From Palsa-601 sp963801185 (GTDB lineage: Bacteria > Actinomycetota > Acidimicrobiia > Acidimicrobiales > Bog-793): a stretch of DNA of 64,000 bases. Below the pieces are notes generated by a model. That model was not told the origin of the DNA, searched no databases, and saw only the letters and a list, made by a program, of their open reading frames with translations. Of this stretch, positions 54,209 through 62,993 are shown one piece after another. Where the stretch lies: the NCBI GenBank assembly GCA_963801185.1, contig CAWDDW010000001.1, forward strand, positions 806,001-870,000. Reading direction: 5' to 3'. The stretch's first letter is position 1. Each line of letters starts with the position of its first letter. Position numbers and translations under genes: made by a program.

Positions 54209-54369
54209 CGCCGGGCTCTCGCGGGCAGCTGCAGGCGAGAATTCCGTCTGTGCTCGTGCTCACATGCTTGCAGGAGTTACCTATTCGTCCTATCATCTTG
54301 ACAGCAGTACCGCTCGCCGACCCAGCCGGCTCCCGCTTCAACGCTGCAGCTGGTGTCTAACGGCCATAG

Positions 54370-54389
54370 CTTGTGACTGTGTTCACAAG
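54370..54389 (+). promoter_or_regulatory. perfect CRP/FNR-type palindrome upstream of whiB1-like gene
   Basis: CTTGTGA (54370-54376) and TCACAAG (54383-54389) are perfect inverted repeats with a 6-nt spacer, containing the full TGTGA-N6-TCACA consensus of CRP-type regulators. It sits about 46 bp before the whiB1-like GTG. In Mycobacterium tuberculosis, CRP (Rv3676) controls whiB1 through sites of this consensus, so a conserved link is likely. No crp gene is in the window. Confidence 0.7.
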
Positions 54390-54434
54390 TCGGTCGGCGA
54401 GCAATCGAGACGGCAGCACCTCACAGGAGGCAGG

Positions 54435-54728
54435 GTGGCACTGACCTGGACCCGCTCGATCGAGTGGGATACCGATGACTGGCGCAAGAACGCGGCCTGT
54501 CGGGATACCGACCCGGACCTGTTCTTCCCGGTCGGAACGACCGGCCAAGCCATCGATCAAATCGAGGCAGCTCGGTCGGTCTGTTTGGCTTGCGAGGTAC
54601 GCGAGCCGTGCCTCGAGTTCGCACTGGCGACGAACCAGGAGTCCGGCGTCTGGGGCGCGACCTCCGAGGAGGAAAGGCGCAAGCTCCGCAAGGCGTGGCT
54701 GGCCGCTCGCCGGCGCAGAGCGTCCTAG
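54435..54728 (+). CDS. whiB1: WhiB-family iron-sulfur transcriptional regulator, WhiB1-like
   Basis: 97 residues from GTG 54435, with AGGAGG five bases upstream; the longer open frame upstream is non-coding. Four cluster-binding cysteines at 22, 50, 53 and 59 (C-x27-C-x2-C-x5-C), the DPDLFFPVG motif, and SGVWGATSEEERRKLRK carrying the G-V-W-G turn and basic DNA-binding tail. WhiB1 is a 4Fe-4S nitric-oxide-responsive regulator that binds the primary sigma factor. The WhiB1 assignment rests on sequence resemblance, the CRP-type site and the nearby pdtaS gene, matching the mycobacterial neighbourhood. Confidence 0.88.
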   Translation: MALTWTRSIEWDTDDWRKNAACRDTDPDLFFPVGTTGQAIDQIEAARSVCLACEVREPCLEFALATNQESGVWGATSEEERRKLRKAWLAARRRRAS

Positions 54729-54738
54729 AGAAAAACTC

Positions 54739-56124
54739 TCAGCCGGTCGACGCGAGCTGCTGACAGTCGGCTACCACGGTCGCCGGTATCAGTCCGGTCG
54801 CATGCAGGCCGGTCAGCACGTCGTCGCAGAAGGTGGTGCGACTGACGTCCCAGAGCCCTGAGCGTGTGACGAAGGCGATCCCTGTCCGCCAGCGCCCGCC
54901 ACCCGCTCGGTAGATCACCTCCGCCTCGCGGGCTGACAGGAACGTCACACGAGCGACCTCCACATTGCCCGCCGCGCTCTCCGGCGATACGCCCGCCCGG
55001 CCCGAGCCGGCACTTGCGCTGCGCTGGCCGCCCGGCGACTCCAGGCTGGTCCCGCCTTCGACCGCCGAGAGGCTGACTGCCAGGCCAGCCGGGGAGCCGA
55101 AAGCATATGCCTGGTGAAAGGCGGATACGACCGACGCCGTAGCGAGCAACGGTGCGGCCGGCTGGCTCCCGTGGAGGGTCGTCGCACTCTCGTCCGGCGT
55201 TCCGGCCCCGGCGGCGCTCGCGCAGCTGGTGGAAGCGACCGGGGACGAGGGCCCGGGGAGTGTGCCGATCGCCTCTGGGCCCCATCCGGCGAGGAAGCCG
55301 ATCGAGTGGAGCGACTGCCCTGTGGCATCCTCGGCGACGACGCTGAAGAAGCGAGACGTCACCGCGGTCGGCGTCAACCCTCCGAGGACGGCTATGCCGT
55401 CCTGAGGGCGCATCGCGTCAGTGGCTCCATCCGGCTCTTCGGCGGCGACGCGGGCGACTTGAGAGCCAACTGCCACCGTTGCCCACCAGATGTCGAGGCC
55501 GCCTGAAGTCGGAACCGCCCCGGAATTCACGACCTCCAAGCCGTTGGCAGCGAGCGGCTGCAGCCCGACGACTCCCGTGGAGCCGCCGACTGCAGTTCCC
55601 CTCGTGGCAGTCGTCGTCACTAGCTCGTTGGAGTAGCACCCGCTCACGGTGACACCGCTCGCGACGCCGACTGGGCTCAACCAGGTTCCTCGCGCGACGA
55701 GCTGGGTCCCTGTCGCCGTCGTGCGCGCGATCACGACCGGCAGCCTGGCCGGTACAGCCGCCGCGTGGCCGGCGCCTCGGGTTCGCCCGCCCACTTCCGT
55801 CTTCGAGCCGTGCTTGCCGGAGGTGCTCCCAGGCCCAGTGGGTAACGCACCACCCTGGTTGGCAGTGCTCCCCGAGAAGAGCAGATGCCGAGGGTGCACC
55901 CGAACGGCCAACGAGCCGAACGTCCCGCCGGCGACGGCCGCAGCGACCACGACGGCGGCCGCCAGCGAGAGTCTCCCGCGCCGCTCTGCCCGGTGCGCCG
56001 CCTTGCCGATACGGCCCATGAGGTCCCCGACGTCGGGCTCAGAGTGCACGGTGGACGCCCTCGCCCCGAGCGCCTGGCGCAGCGACTGCTCGAGGTCCGA
56101 AGGTCCGTGATGGGATGAGCTCAT
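54739..56124 (-). CDS. single-pass membrane protein, probable partner of the ECF sigma factor
   Basis: 461 residues. About 50 cytosolic residues containing DLEQSLRQALGARA and DVGDLMGRIGKAAHRAERR are followed by one transmembrane segment (about 51-73) and roughly 390 Gly/Ser/Thr/Val-rich extracytoplasmic residues. This topology and the direct ATGA coupling to the sigma gene suggest an anti-sigma or sensor role, but there is no zinc-binding anti-sigma motif. The outer part has paired cysteines. I recognise no named domain. Convergent with whiB1, 10 bp apart. Confidence 0.65.
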   Translation of the reverse strand: MSSSHHGPSDLEQSLRQALGARASTVHSEPDVGDLMGRIGKAAHRAERRGRLSLAAAVVVAAAVAGGTFGSLAVRVHPRHLLFSGSTANQGGALPTGPGSTSGKHGSKTEVGGRTRGAGHAAAVPARLPVVIARTTATGTQLVARGTWLSPVGVASGVTVSGCYSNELVTTTATRGTAVGGSTGVVGLQPLAANGLEVVNSGAVPTSGGLDIWWATVAVGSQVARVAAEEPDGATDAMRPQDGIAVLGGLTPTAVTSRFFSVVAEDATGQSLHSIGFLAGWGPEAIGTLPGPSSPVASTSCASAAGAGTPDESATTLHGSQPAAPLLATASVVSAFHQAYAFGSPAGLAVSLSAVEGGTSLESPGGQRSASAGSGRAGVSPESAAGNVEVARVTFLSAREAEVIYRAGGGRWRTGIAFVTRSGLWDVSRTTFCDDVLTGLHATGLIPATVVADCQQLASTG

Positions 56125-56753
56125 TGCTCGAGCACTCCCCTCATCCGCTCGAGCGCCCGGTGTATGAGGGAGCCCACCGTCCCGGGCCTGCAACCGAGTG
56201 CTTCCGCGATCTCGACCTCGGAGAGGTCGGCGTAGAACCGCAACACCACGGCGGCGCGCTGGCGGTAGGGCAGGGTGAGCAGCACGTCGTGCAGCTCGCC
56301 AGGATGGGGGCCGGAGGCGGATGGCGACTCGGAGCTGTCGACCACGTAGAGCAACGGTCGCCGATCGCGCTCGCGGCCGACTTTCCGGAAGTGGGAACGG
56401 CAAGCGTTCACCACCGCTCGCTTGGCATACCGCTCGGGGGTGTCGAGCCGGTCGTAGTGACGATGAAGCCTCACGAAACAGTCCTGTACCAGGTCTTCTG
56501 AGATCTCGTTCGAGCCGGTGAGGACGAAGGCGAGCCGTACGAGAGATTGGTAGGCCGAGACGTACAGCTCCTCGAACGACGGCCGGTCATCATCGAGCGC
56601 CCGCGTCGCGTCGTCAACGGGCGCCGGTTGGATCATGGCCATCGGAAGTTCTGACGCCGGGACCGGCTCTGACCTTGCAGCCGCCCCGTCATTATCCCGG
56701 CGCAGCACCGATTGATCCGTGGATCCGAACGGTGTCGCCGAGGTCTCGGCCAT
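56121..56753 (-). CDS. ECF sigma factor, SigE-family-like
   Basis: 210 residues. An unusual 60-residue acidic N-terminal extension precedes region 2 (FEELYVSAYQSLVRLAFVLTG, EDLVQDCFVRLHRHYD) and region 4 (LPYRQRAAVVLRFYADLSEVEIAEALGCRPGTVGSLIHRALERMR). Such SigE-family ECF factors are common in actinobacteria and usually paired with a membrane protein. ATG 56753 behind a GGGGAGAGAG stretch, about 10 bp after the kinase gene stop, so likely the same transcript as the PdtaS-like kinase. Confidence 0.9.
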   Translation of the reverse strand: MAETSATPFGSTDQSVLRRDNDGAAARSEPVPASELPMAMIQPAPVDDATRALDDDRPSFEELYVSAYQSLVRLAFVLTGSNEISEDLVQDCFVRLHRHYDRLDTPERYAKRAVVNACRSHFRKVGRERDRRPLLYVVDSSESPSASGPHPGELHDVLLTLPYRQRAAVVLRFYADLSEVEIAEALGCRPGTVGSLIHRALERMRGVLEQ

Positions 56754-56763
56754 CTCTCTCCCC

Positions 56764-58272
56764 CTAAGAGGTGCTGTGCATCCGACGCGAAGGCACGTCC
56801 AGGCGCACCAGTGTCCCATGGTCGTCGACCATCGAGATGCTGCCCTCCAGCTGGGTTCGGACGAGGTCGCGAACGATGGAGAGGCCAAGGCTCCTGGTCA
56901 TGTCGATGTCGAAGTCGGCCGGCAGGCCGACACCGTTGTCGTGGACGACCACCTCGTAGTGCTGGAGGTCGTGATGGAACACGAGGTCGATTCGGGGCGC
57001 TCCCTCGGGGCGATCGCCAACCGGCTCGTTGTCCCCCGACGGGAAGGCGTGCTCGATTGCGTTCTGGAGGAGCTCAGCCACGACGACCGATAGCGGTGTC
57101 GCCATCTCGGCCGGGATGTCGCCGAGCTCTCCTTCCACACGTACGGCGACGTCGTGCGGGCCGACGTTCGACTCCTGGGCCATCTTGACGAGAGCGTGCA
57201 CGATCTCGTCAAAGGGGACCTGATCGCCTGCCTCGCGCGACAGGATCTCGTGCACCACCGCGATCGCCCGGATTCGCCTCTCGGCTTCCGCCAGAGCAGT
57301 CCGCCCCGCCGGTGCATCGATGCGCCTCGCCTGCAACCGGAGAAGTGAGGAGATGGTCTGCAGGTTGTTCTTCACCCGGTGATGGACCTCGCGGATGGTG
57401 GCGTCCTTCGTGAGCAGCAGGCGATCCCGCCGCCGGACGTCCGTCACGTCACGTATGAGGATGAGCGCACCGGTCACCTCGCCGCGGGAGAGCAGCGGAA
57501 TGCACCGGATCAACAGCGTGACCTCGGAGCGTCGCTCGATCTCCTCGACCACCGGCAGGCGCGTCGCGAACGTGTCCTGCACGACTGTGGTGTCGAGCCC
57601 GAGCGCCGGCAGGGTCGAGCCGTTCGTCGCACTCGTGATCCCGATCCGGTGCAGCGCGGAGACCGCGTTCGGCGACGCGAAGGTGATGCGGGCCCGCTCG
57701 TCGAGAACGATGACGCCGTCCCCGACCCGCGGGGAGTGCTCGACCGGAAGCTCGTCGTCGGCGAAGGGGAAGATGCCGTCGGTGACCATGGACGAAAGCC
57801 GCTCGAACAGCTCCAGGTACACACGCTCGAGGGCACCTCGACGCCTTGCGATGCTCGGCGACCACACGCGGGAGATAGCACCGAGGATCTGGGCGGAGTA
57901 CCGAACCGGAATGCACTCGACTCTGAGGTGCCCCTCCCCGCTGTCGTTGCGTTGCTCACCGACCGAGATTGCACCGGTGCGGAGCGCCTCGACGACGAGC
58001 GGGAGCTCCCTCGCCGCCACCACTTGGCCGACGAGGTCGACCTCGAACAGTGTCTGGCTCGTCGTCGGGCGTACCTGACCGAGAACCACGAGACGCTGGT
58101 CCTCGTTCGCCCGTGCGCCGGCGCCGAGCGGATCGAACGGGACGTACAGAAGGAGGTCGGAGAAACAGAGGTCCGCCAGCAAGCTCCAGGTCGCCATGAG
58201 CCGGTCGAGGTGCCTCCGGGCGCCCGGGTCGAGGTCGGTGTTGCGATAGGCGAGCTCGAGGGGAGAGGTCAT
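56764..58272 (-). CDS. pdtaS: cytosolic sensor histidine kinase, PdtaS-like
   Basis: 502 residues without transmembrane segments. An N-terminal GAF-like domain (about 1-150) and a PAS domain (about 180-280, GVIVLDERARITFASPNAV) precede the HisKA_2 helix with EVHHRVKNNLQTISSL at 295-310 (phospho-His at 297 or 298) and a HATPase domain with ELLQNAIEHAF, HDNGVGLP and SLGLSIVRDLV. PdtaS in mycobacteria pairs with the RNA-binding antiterminator PdtaR; no PdtaR gene is in the window. ATG overlaps the PHP stop (ATGA). Whether it signals to the downstream sigma factor is unknown. Confidence 0.9.
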   Translation of the reverse strand: MTSPLELAYRNTDLDPGARRHLDRLMATWSLLADLCFSDLLLYVPFDPLGAGARANEDQRLVVLGQVRPTTSQTLFEVDLVGQVVAARELPLVVEALRTGAISVGEQRNDSGEGHLRVECIPVRYSAQILGAISRVWSPSIARRRGALERVYLELFERLSSMVTDGIFPFADDELPVEHSPRVGDGVIVLDERARITFASPNAVSALHRIGITSATNGSTLPALGLDTTVVQDTFATRLPVVEEIERRSEVTLLIRCIPLLSRGEVTGALILIRDVTDVRRRDRLLLTKDATIREVHHRVKNNLQTISSLLRLQARRIDAPAGRTALAEAERRIRAIAVVHEILSREAGDQVPFDEIVHALVKMAQESNVGPHDVAVRVEGELGDIPAEMATPLSVVVAELLQNAIEHAFPSGDNEPVGDRPEGAPRIDLVFHHDLQHYEVVVHDNGVGLPADFDIDMTRSLGLSIVRDLVRTQLEGSISMVDDHGTLVRLDVPSRRMHSTS

Positions 58273-59186
58273 CTGTCCTCCGGGCGTCCCGGCCCCGACA
58301 AGAGGGCGAGGTCCTCGCCCACGCGGGACCGGAAGCGCCGCACCGAGGTGTACCCGGCTGCGATCGCGGCCTGCTGCAGCTCGTCGATGCGGTCGGCCAC
58401 CCGGTCGTCGCCGTGCGTGTCGGAAGCGAACGTGACCGGGACTGCCTGCGCGGCAAAGCGCCGCAGCAGGCTCGGCGACGGGTAGTCCTCGTGGCATGGC
58501 TTCAGCAGGCCGGCCGATGAGATCTCCGCCGCCATCGCGCTCGAAGCGGCCGCCTCCGCGATCCTCGCCTCGCACTCGTCCACGATCGCCCGATCGGGGA
58601 AGCGAGCCGCCGCCTTCACGAGGTCGGGATGAGCCAGCACATCACACGCCCGGGTCGCCGCCAGCTCCTCCAGCGCTTCGGTGTACGCGCGCCAGGCTTC
58701 GGCGTGCGGCCAGTGGTCCCACTCCCCCATCTGGAAGGGATCGGAGTAGATGTCGAACATCCAGCTCTCGATCCAGTGAACAGAACCCAGAAGCACGTCG
58801 AAGGGATAACCCTCGAGCAGCGCCGACACCTTGTCCATCCTGCCCGGGTAGTAGTCCACCTCTAGCCCGACGACGACGGGCAGACCGGCTTCCTTTGCCG
58901 CTACGGCGGTCTCGACGTACCGGTCGAGGTCGGCAGTCGCGTGGTGGTCGAAGTACGCCTCTGCCTGGGCGTTGAGCGGCTGACCGCTTCGCTCGCTGCA
59001 CTCTTCCCACCAGCCGTCGACAACCGCCCGCCCTTGAACGAAACGGAAGAAGTGCTCGGTCAGCGCGATCTCTCCCACTCCGGCCTTGGCGGCGCGATCG
59101 GTGTACTCGCCGATGCGATCGACCGCCAGCTCGCCTTCATCGGCCCTTTCCTCGTGAGGCCAAAGGTGCACGTGGTAATCGATCAT
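58269..59186 (-). CDS. PHP-domain phosphoesterase, histidinol-phosphatase-like
   Basis: 305 residues. DYHVHLWPHEE, ALTEHFFRF, GLEVDYYPGRMDKV, LLGSVHW, VLAHPDLVK and FASDTHGDD supply the PHP metal-binding His, Asp and Glu residues in the expected order. The pattern is that of HisJ-type histidinol phosphatase, but the same fold includes other phosphoesterases, and the gene lies in a signalling operon rather than with his genes. ATG overlaps the stop of the ATPase gene (ATGA). Confidence 0.82.
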   Translation of the reverse strand: MIDYHVHLWPHEERADEGELAVDRIGEYTDRAAKAGVGEIALTEHFFRFVQGRAVVDGWWEECSERSGQPLNAQAEAYFDHHATADLDRYVETAVAAKEAGLPVVVGLEVDYYPGRMDKVSALLEGYPFDVLLGSVHWIESWMFDIYSDPFQMGEWDHWPHAEAWRAYTEALEELAATRACDVLAHPDLVKAAARFPDRAIVDECEARIAEAAASSAMAAEISSAGLLKPCHEDYPSPSLLRRFAAQAVPVTFASDTHGDDRVADRIDELQQAAIAAGYTSVRRFRSRVGEDLALLSGPGRPEDR

Positions 59187-60442
59187 CGCCTTCGCGGCCT
59201 CGGTTCGGTCGTTGTCCCGCCCCAGATCCTCGCGCCCATCTGGAGCAGTCCGGCGATGTCGGTCACATGACCGGGTTGGTAGGGCACTATCGCCGTCACG
59301 TCGTGGGCCTCGGACAGCTCTCTCAAGAGCTCGGCCTCCCGCGTGGCCACCTGGCGGAAGTTCGAGAAACTGTGAGCCACCTCCTCGAGCACCCGTGCGA
59401 TGACGTCGGCGCCGACGTGCTCGCCGCCGGTGTCGAGCTCGGGCGCGAACTTCTCGGCCAGCGTGGCGGCATCCTCCGCCAAGGCATCCGCCGCTCGAGC
59501 CGCTGAAGGGTCTGTAAGCGACGTCGGCAGGACTTTGTTGCAGACGAGGAGGCCGAGGTGGAGGCGTCGCTCGGAAAGTGCAGCCTTCATCTCGGAAGCC
59601 TCCCGGCCCGGGACGGCCTCGAGAGTCGTGACGAGAAGGAACGTGGTCCTCACGTCGCGGAGCAGCCGATCGACGGCATCCGCGCGGGCGACGAAGCCGT
59701 CGCGCATCGTCTGGAGGAGGATGAAGAAGTCGGCGAGATCCTGGAGCAGCTGGCTGCCGAGCACGCGGTCGGCGACTTGATAGAAGGGTCGTGACGCCAC
59801 GTTGATCAGCCGCGAGCGGTAGGGCACCGTCAGCCAGCGCAGCAACCGCGAGGAGAAGAACTCTTGCATACGTGCCGGCGCGTCGAGAAGGTCGAGGGCA
59901 TTGCGCGATGGGGGCGTGTCAACTACGAGGAGGTCGTACTCGCCGTCCTCATGGAGCTCGTACAGCCTCTCCATCGCGATGTAGTCCTGACCCTGTGCGA
60001 AACGCCTGCTGATGTTCTGGTACAGCGGGTTCGCCAGGATCTGCTGCGCGGTCCGGGTATCCGGAGCATGCCGGCGGACGAGAGCGTCCCACGACTCGGA
60101 CATGTCGAGCATGGCTGCGTACAGCTCGCCCTTCGGGGTCACGCCGGCGGCGGTGAACGCAGCGCTCGGGACCCTCGTGGCCTGGTTGCCTATGCCCCGG
60201 ATGCCGAGCGCGTCCGCCAAGCGGCGTGCCGGGTCGACTGTGAGCACGAGTACCCGACCGCTCATGTGCGCTGCGACCGTCGCTGCGAGCGCCGCGGCCG
60301 TCGTGGTCTTGCCTACCCCGCCAGGCCCACAAGCCACGACGACTTCCTTCGCGGCAAGGAGTTGCTCGATCTCGAGCGCCGTCTCGGACGCGATCGCTTC
60401 GGGGCCGGCGCGCTTGCGACCCGGCGAGCGCGGGGGGTTCAC
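59183..60442 (-). CDS. ArsA/GET3-like ATPase (second of pair)
   Basis: 419 residues from a GTG overlapping the previous stop (GTGA). P-loop CGPGGVGKTTTAAAL near residue 36, VLTVDPARRLADALG, DLLVVDTPPSRNALDLLD and the HVGADVIARVLEEV region. It belongs to the two-gene actinobacterial anion-transporting ATPase pair (Rv3679/Rv3680 type in Mycobacterium). Physiological cargo is unknown. Deviant Walker A of the GKGGVGKT class places it with GET3/ArsA. Confidence 0.87.
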   Translation of the reverse strand: MNPPRSPGRKRAGPEAIASETALEIEQLLAAKEVVVACGPGGVGKTTTAAALAATVAAHMSGRVLVLTVDPARRLADALGIRGIGNQATRVPSAAFTAAGVTPKGELYAAMLDMSESWDALVRRHAPDTRTAQQILANPLYQNISRRFAQGQDYIAMERLYELHEDGEYDLLVVDTPPSRNALDLLDAPARMQEFFSSRLLRWLTVPYRSRLINVASRPFYQVADRVLGSQLLQDLADFFILLQTMRDGFVARADAVDRLLRDVRTTFLLVTTLEAVPGREASEMKAALSERRLHLGLLVCNKVLPTSLTDPSAARAADALAEDAATLAEKFAPELDTGGEHVGADVIARVLEEVAHSFSNFRQVATREAELLRELSEAHDVTAIVPYQPGHVTDIAGLLQMGARIWGGTTTEPRPRRR

Positions 60443-61389
60443 AGCTCCTCGCCGAGAGATCGGGCGACTTGGCGAATGGCTCGTACCCCGTGGGCGCGCC
60501 CGAACAGATACGGCAGGTAGAGGAGGGGAACGGACTCGTCGATGCCTGCACGGAGCCGATCGAGGTGAGCCGCCCCGTCGCGGCGGATCGTGACTGCGAG
60601 GCGCGCCGAGGAAAAGACGGATCGGACAGCCAAGTCGTCGACGCCGGCGTCCTTGGCCAGGCGCGCCGTCATCTCGGGCGAGCCGAGCCGCTCGAACACG
60701 CGGCCCTCCCGCGTGCCGAACAGCTCCGGCAGCACCCGGTTCGCTATGACGCAAGCAAGGCCGACAGGCGTCTCGCGGTCGAGGCGCGATGCGAGGTCGA
60801 CCGCCTCACTCACTGGCATCTCCTCGGGGGTGGTCACGATCACCGCGCCCGTGACCCTGCGATCACGGAGGATGTCGAGCATCCAGTCGGTCTGGTTACG
60901 CACGATCCCGACGCGGACGAGCTCGTTTATCCCCGTCGGAGCAGCCAGTTGGCCGACCACCTGCCCGGTGGAGGACGCGTCCACCACCACGAGGTCGTAG
61001 TGCTTCTCCCGGACCTCGTGGCAGAGCTTGCCGATCGTCAGGATCTCCCGGATGCCGGGTGCCGCCGTGGCGACGAAGTCGAACGCCCTCGCCACAGGGC
61101 CGATGCGGCCGACGATCGGGACCCGCGCGATCAACCTCAGGTACTCACGGAGCGACGCCTCGGTGTCCATCGACATAGCGGTGAGACGGGTGCTCACCTC
61201 GCGCCCGTGGAAAGGGGTCGGCCCGCACTCGTACGCGACCGAGAGATCGCCCTTCGGTTCCACCTCGCACACGAGGGTGCGCTTGCCGTGCTCGGCGGCG
61301 AGCAAGCCGAGTGCAGCCGCCACGGTGGTCTTGCCGACGCCACCCTTGCCCGTGACGAACAGGAGGCGACGCGAGAGGAGGTCGATCAC
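60439..61389 (-). CDS. ArsA/GET3-like ATPase (first of pair)
   Basis: 316 residues from GTG 61389. P-loop VTGKGGVGKTTVAAALGLLA near residues 12-31, CEVEPKGDLSVAYECG, VVVDASSTGQVVGQLAAP and IVTTPEEMPVSEAVDLASRL. The two subunits probably form one heterodimeric ATPase, as suggested by the 4-nt overlap. It is the promoter-proximal gene of the six-gene operon that ends with the sigma factor and its membrane partner. Confidence 0.88.
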   Translation of the reverse strand: MIDLLSRRLLFVTGKGGVGKTTVAAALGLLAAEHGKRTLVCEVEPKGDLSVAYECGPTPFHGREVSTRLTAMSMDTEASLREYLRLIARVPIVGRIGPVARAFDFVATAAPGIREILTIGKLCHEVREKHYDLVVVDASSTGQVVGQLAAPTGINELVRVGIVRNQTDWMLDILRDRRVTGAVIVTTPEEMPVSEAVDLASRLDRETPVGLACVIANRVLPELFGTREGRVFERLGSPEMTARLAKDAGVDDLAVRSVFSSARLAVTIRRDGAAHLDRLRAGIDESVPLLYLPYLFGRAHGVRAIRQVARSLGEEL

Positions 61390-61452
61390 GGACGCGACCG
61401 CCTCACGTCGGGCTCACCGGATACGCGTGCACTGACGCTCGGGCGAAGGCAC

Positions 61453-61689
61453 TCAAGGAGCGCCGAAACCGACCCGCCGCTCGTCCGCTTGCGCACCTAC
61501 CTCTACGTACGCGATCCGTGCGGACGGCACGCCGACCCGCCGACCGCGCTTGTCGGTCAGCCACAGCACACCTTCGGCGTCGGCGAGCGCCTGCTCCACG
61601 TCTGCGATCACCTGGTCGCGATCGGTGCCCTCCGCGAGCTCGACGTCGAGCTCCTTCGGCGTCTGGATGATCCCGATTCGGACGTCCAC
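61453..61689 (-). CDS. DUF3107 family protein
   Basis: 78-residue actinobacterial protein. DVRIGIIQTPKELDVEL, then VEQALADAEGVLWLTDKRGRRVGVP and IAYVEVG match the DUF3107 family, whose mycobacterial member (Rv3208A, TB9.4) is a T-cell antigen of unknown function. GTG start. It lies 63 bp before the ATPase gene start and may be separately transcribed. Confidence 0.88.
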   Translation of the reverse strand: MDVRIGIIQTPKELDVELAEGTDRDQVIADVEQALADAEGVLWLTDKRGRRVGVPSARIAYVEVGAQADERRVGFGAP

Positions 61690-61754
61690 GCAGCTGCTCC
61701 TTTACCTCGGCCTGTGATGGCGGACTGCCGTCAGGCGAGGCCATCGTAGGGGCC

Positions 61755-62939
61755 TCAGGCGGCTCCTCGTGGCAGGCGATCGCTCGACCAGTTCAACCTG
61801 GCGATCGCCTGCGAGCAGGCGTAGCGATCGGTCATCCCGGCGACGTAGGCGACGGCGCCCCAAGTGGCGTCACCTCCGGCATCAGAAACGACGCCACCGC
61901 CGCCGGGCGCGTACTCCGGCGGCATCTCCGCCGGGTGGCTCGCGAAGTACTCGACGAGGGCTCGCAGCATCTCGATCACCCGCTCTGACTGTTCCAGCGA
62001 AGAGCCCCTCAAGTAGATGTGCTCGTAGTCAAAGCGCCGCAGCTCAGCCAGGGCCTCGGCCATCCCGCTGCTCATGGCGACCAGTCCCGTGCGGTGAGTC
62101 GTCGTGACGACATCGCCTATGAAGGACTTCAACTGGCTGCTCCTCGTCGGCCCACATCGCTCCCGCACGAGCGGCGGCAGCATGCCGAGGTCGACGATGC
62201 CAGCGTGAACGGCGTCCTCCAGGTCGTGCGCTGTGTAGGCGATCCGGTCGGCGAGCGACGCCACCTCCCCTTCGGGAGTGGCCGGGGCCGGCCGTGACCA
62301 CGAGTGGTTGCGGATTCCGTCCAGCGTCTCCGCACAGAGGTTGAGGCCGGCGGCGGTCACGTCCGCGCCCCAAACCGCGTGGTCGAAGCCGCCTGGGACA
62401 AAGGGCGAGAGCGCGTCCTCGCTGGCGTGGCCACCGGGTCCGTGGCCGCAGTCGTGACCGAGCGCGATCGCCTCGGCGAGCGCGACGTTCAACCGGCAGG
62501 CACGAGCGATCGCCGAGGCGACCTGAGCGACCTCGAGCGCGTGAGTCAGCCGTGTGCGCTGGTGATCGGCCGGGAAGACGAAGACCTGAGTCTTTCCTGC
62601 CAAGCGGCGAAACGCGGCAGAGTGCAAGATCCGGTCTCGATCGCGCTCGAAACAGGTGCGCCACTCGTCCGGCTCTTCTTCGCGGCAACGGATGCCGGCT
62701 CCTGACGCTCGCGTCGCGCCCCGGGCGAGCGTGTCGTCCTCGAGTTGCTCGCGAGCCGCGCGATCGAACAGCGGATAACCGCTCTCGAGCGGAGGAGAGC
62801 CGTCGTGGGCCGTCCGGACCCCCGCCGGCTCGGACGTCCCGGTGCCCGATGCCTCATGCCCGTGCATCGTCGATGCCCACCTCAGAGCGCGCGCCGTCAG
62901 CTCAGGTGCTCGCTTCGTCATGTCCGGCACAACCGCCAT
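61755..62939 (-). CDS. dgt: deoxyguanosinetriphosphate triphosphohydrolase-like HD protein
   Basis: 394 residues. RDRILHSAAFRRLAGKTQVF, RLTHALEVAQVASAIA, ALGHDCGHGPGGHASEDAL and ADRIAYTAHDLEDAV carry the HD-domain metal ligands of the type-2 dGTPase-like family. It hydrolyses dNTPs to deoxynucleoside and triphosphate. The first 60 residues are poorly conserved, and an ATG at 62921 is an alternative start. Its stop is 65 bp before the DUF3107 start. Confidence 0.9.
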   Translation of the reverse strand: MAVVPDMTKRAPELTARALRWASTMHGHEASGTGTSEPAGVRTAHDGSPPLESGYPLFDRAAREQLEDDTLARGATRASGAGIRCREEEPDEWRTCFERDRDRILHSAAFRRLAGKTQVFVFPADHQRTRLTHALEVAQVASAIARACRLNVALAEAIALGHDCGHGPGGHASEDALSPFVPGGFDHAVWGADVTAAGLNLCAETLDGIRNHSWSRPAPATPEGEVASLADRIAYTAHDLEDAVHAGIVDLGMLPPLVRERCGPTRSSQLKSFIGDVVTTTHRTGLVAMSSGMAEALAELRRFDYEHIYLRGSSLEQSERVIEMLRALVEYFASHPAEMPPEYAPGGGGVVSDAGGDATWGAVAYVAGMTDRYACSQAIARLNWSSDRLPRGAA

Positions 62940-62993
62940 GAGTCGAGGATACGCCGAGGGTGCTCGCTCGCTCGGCGATCGTCGGCCAGGTGG

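Noticed and set aside
54298..54303. Perfect TTGACA as the -35 of the whiB1 promoter
   Set aside because: No acceptable -10 element lies 16-19 bases downstream, so I do not call a promoter from it.
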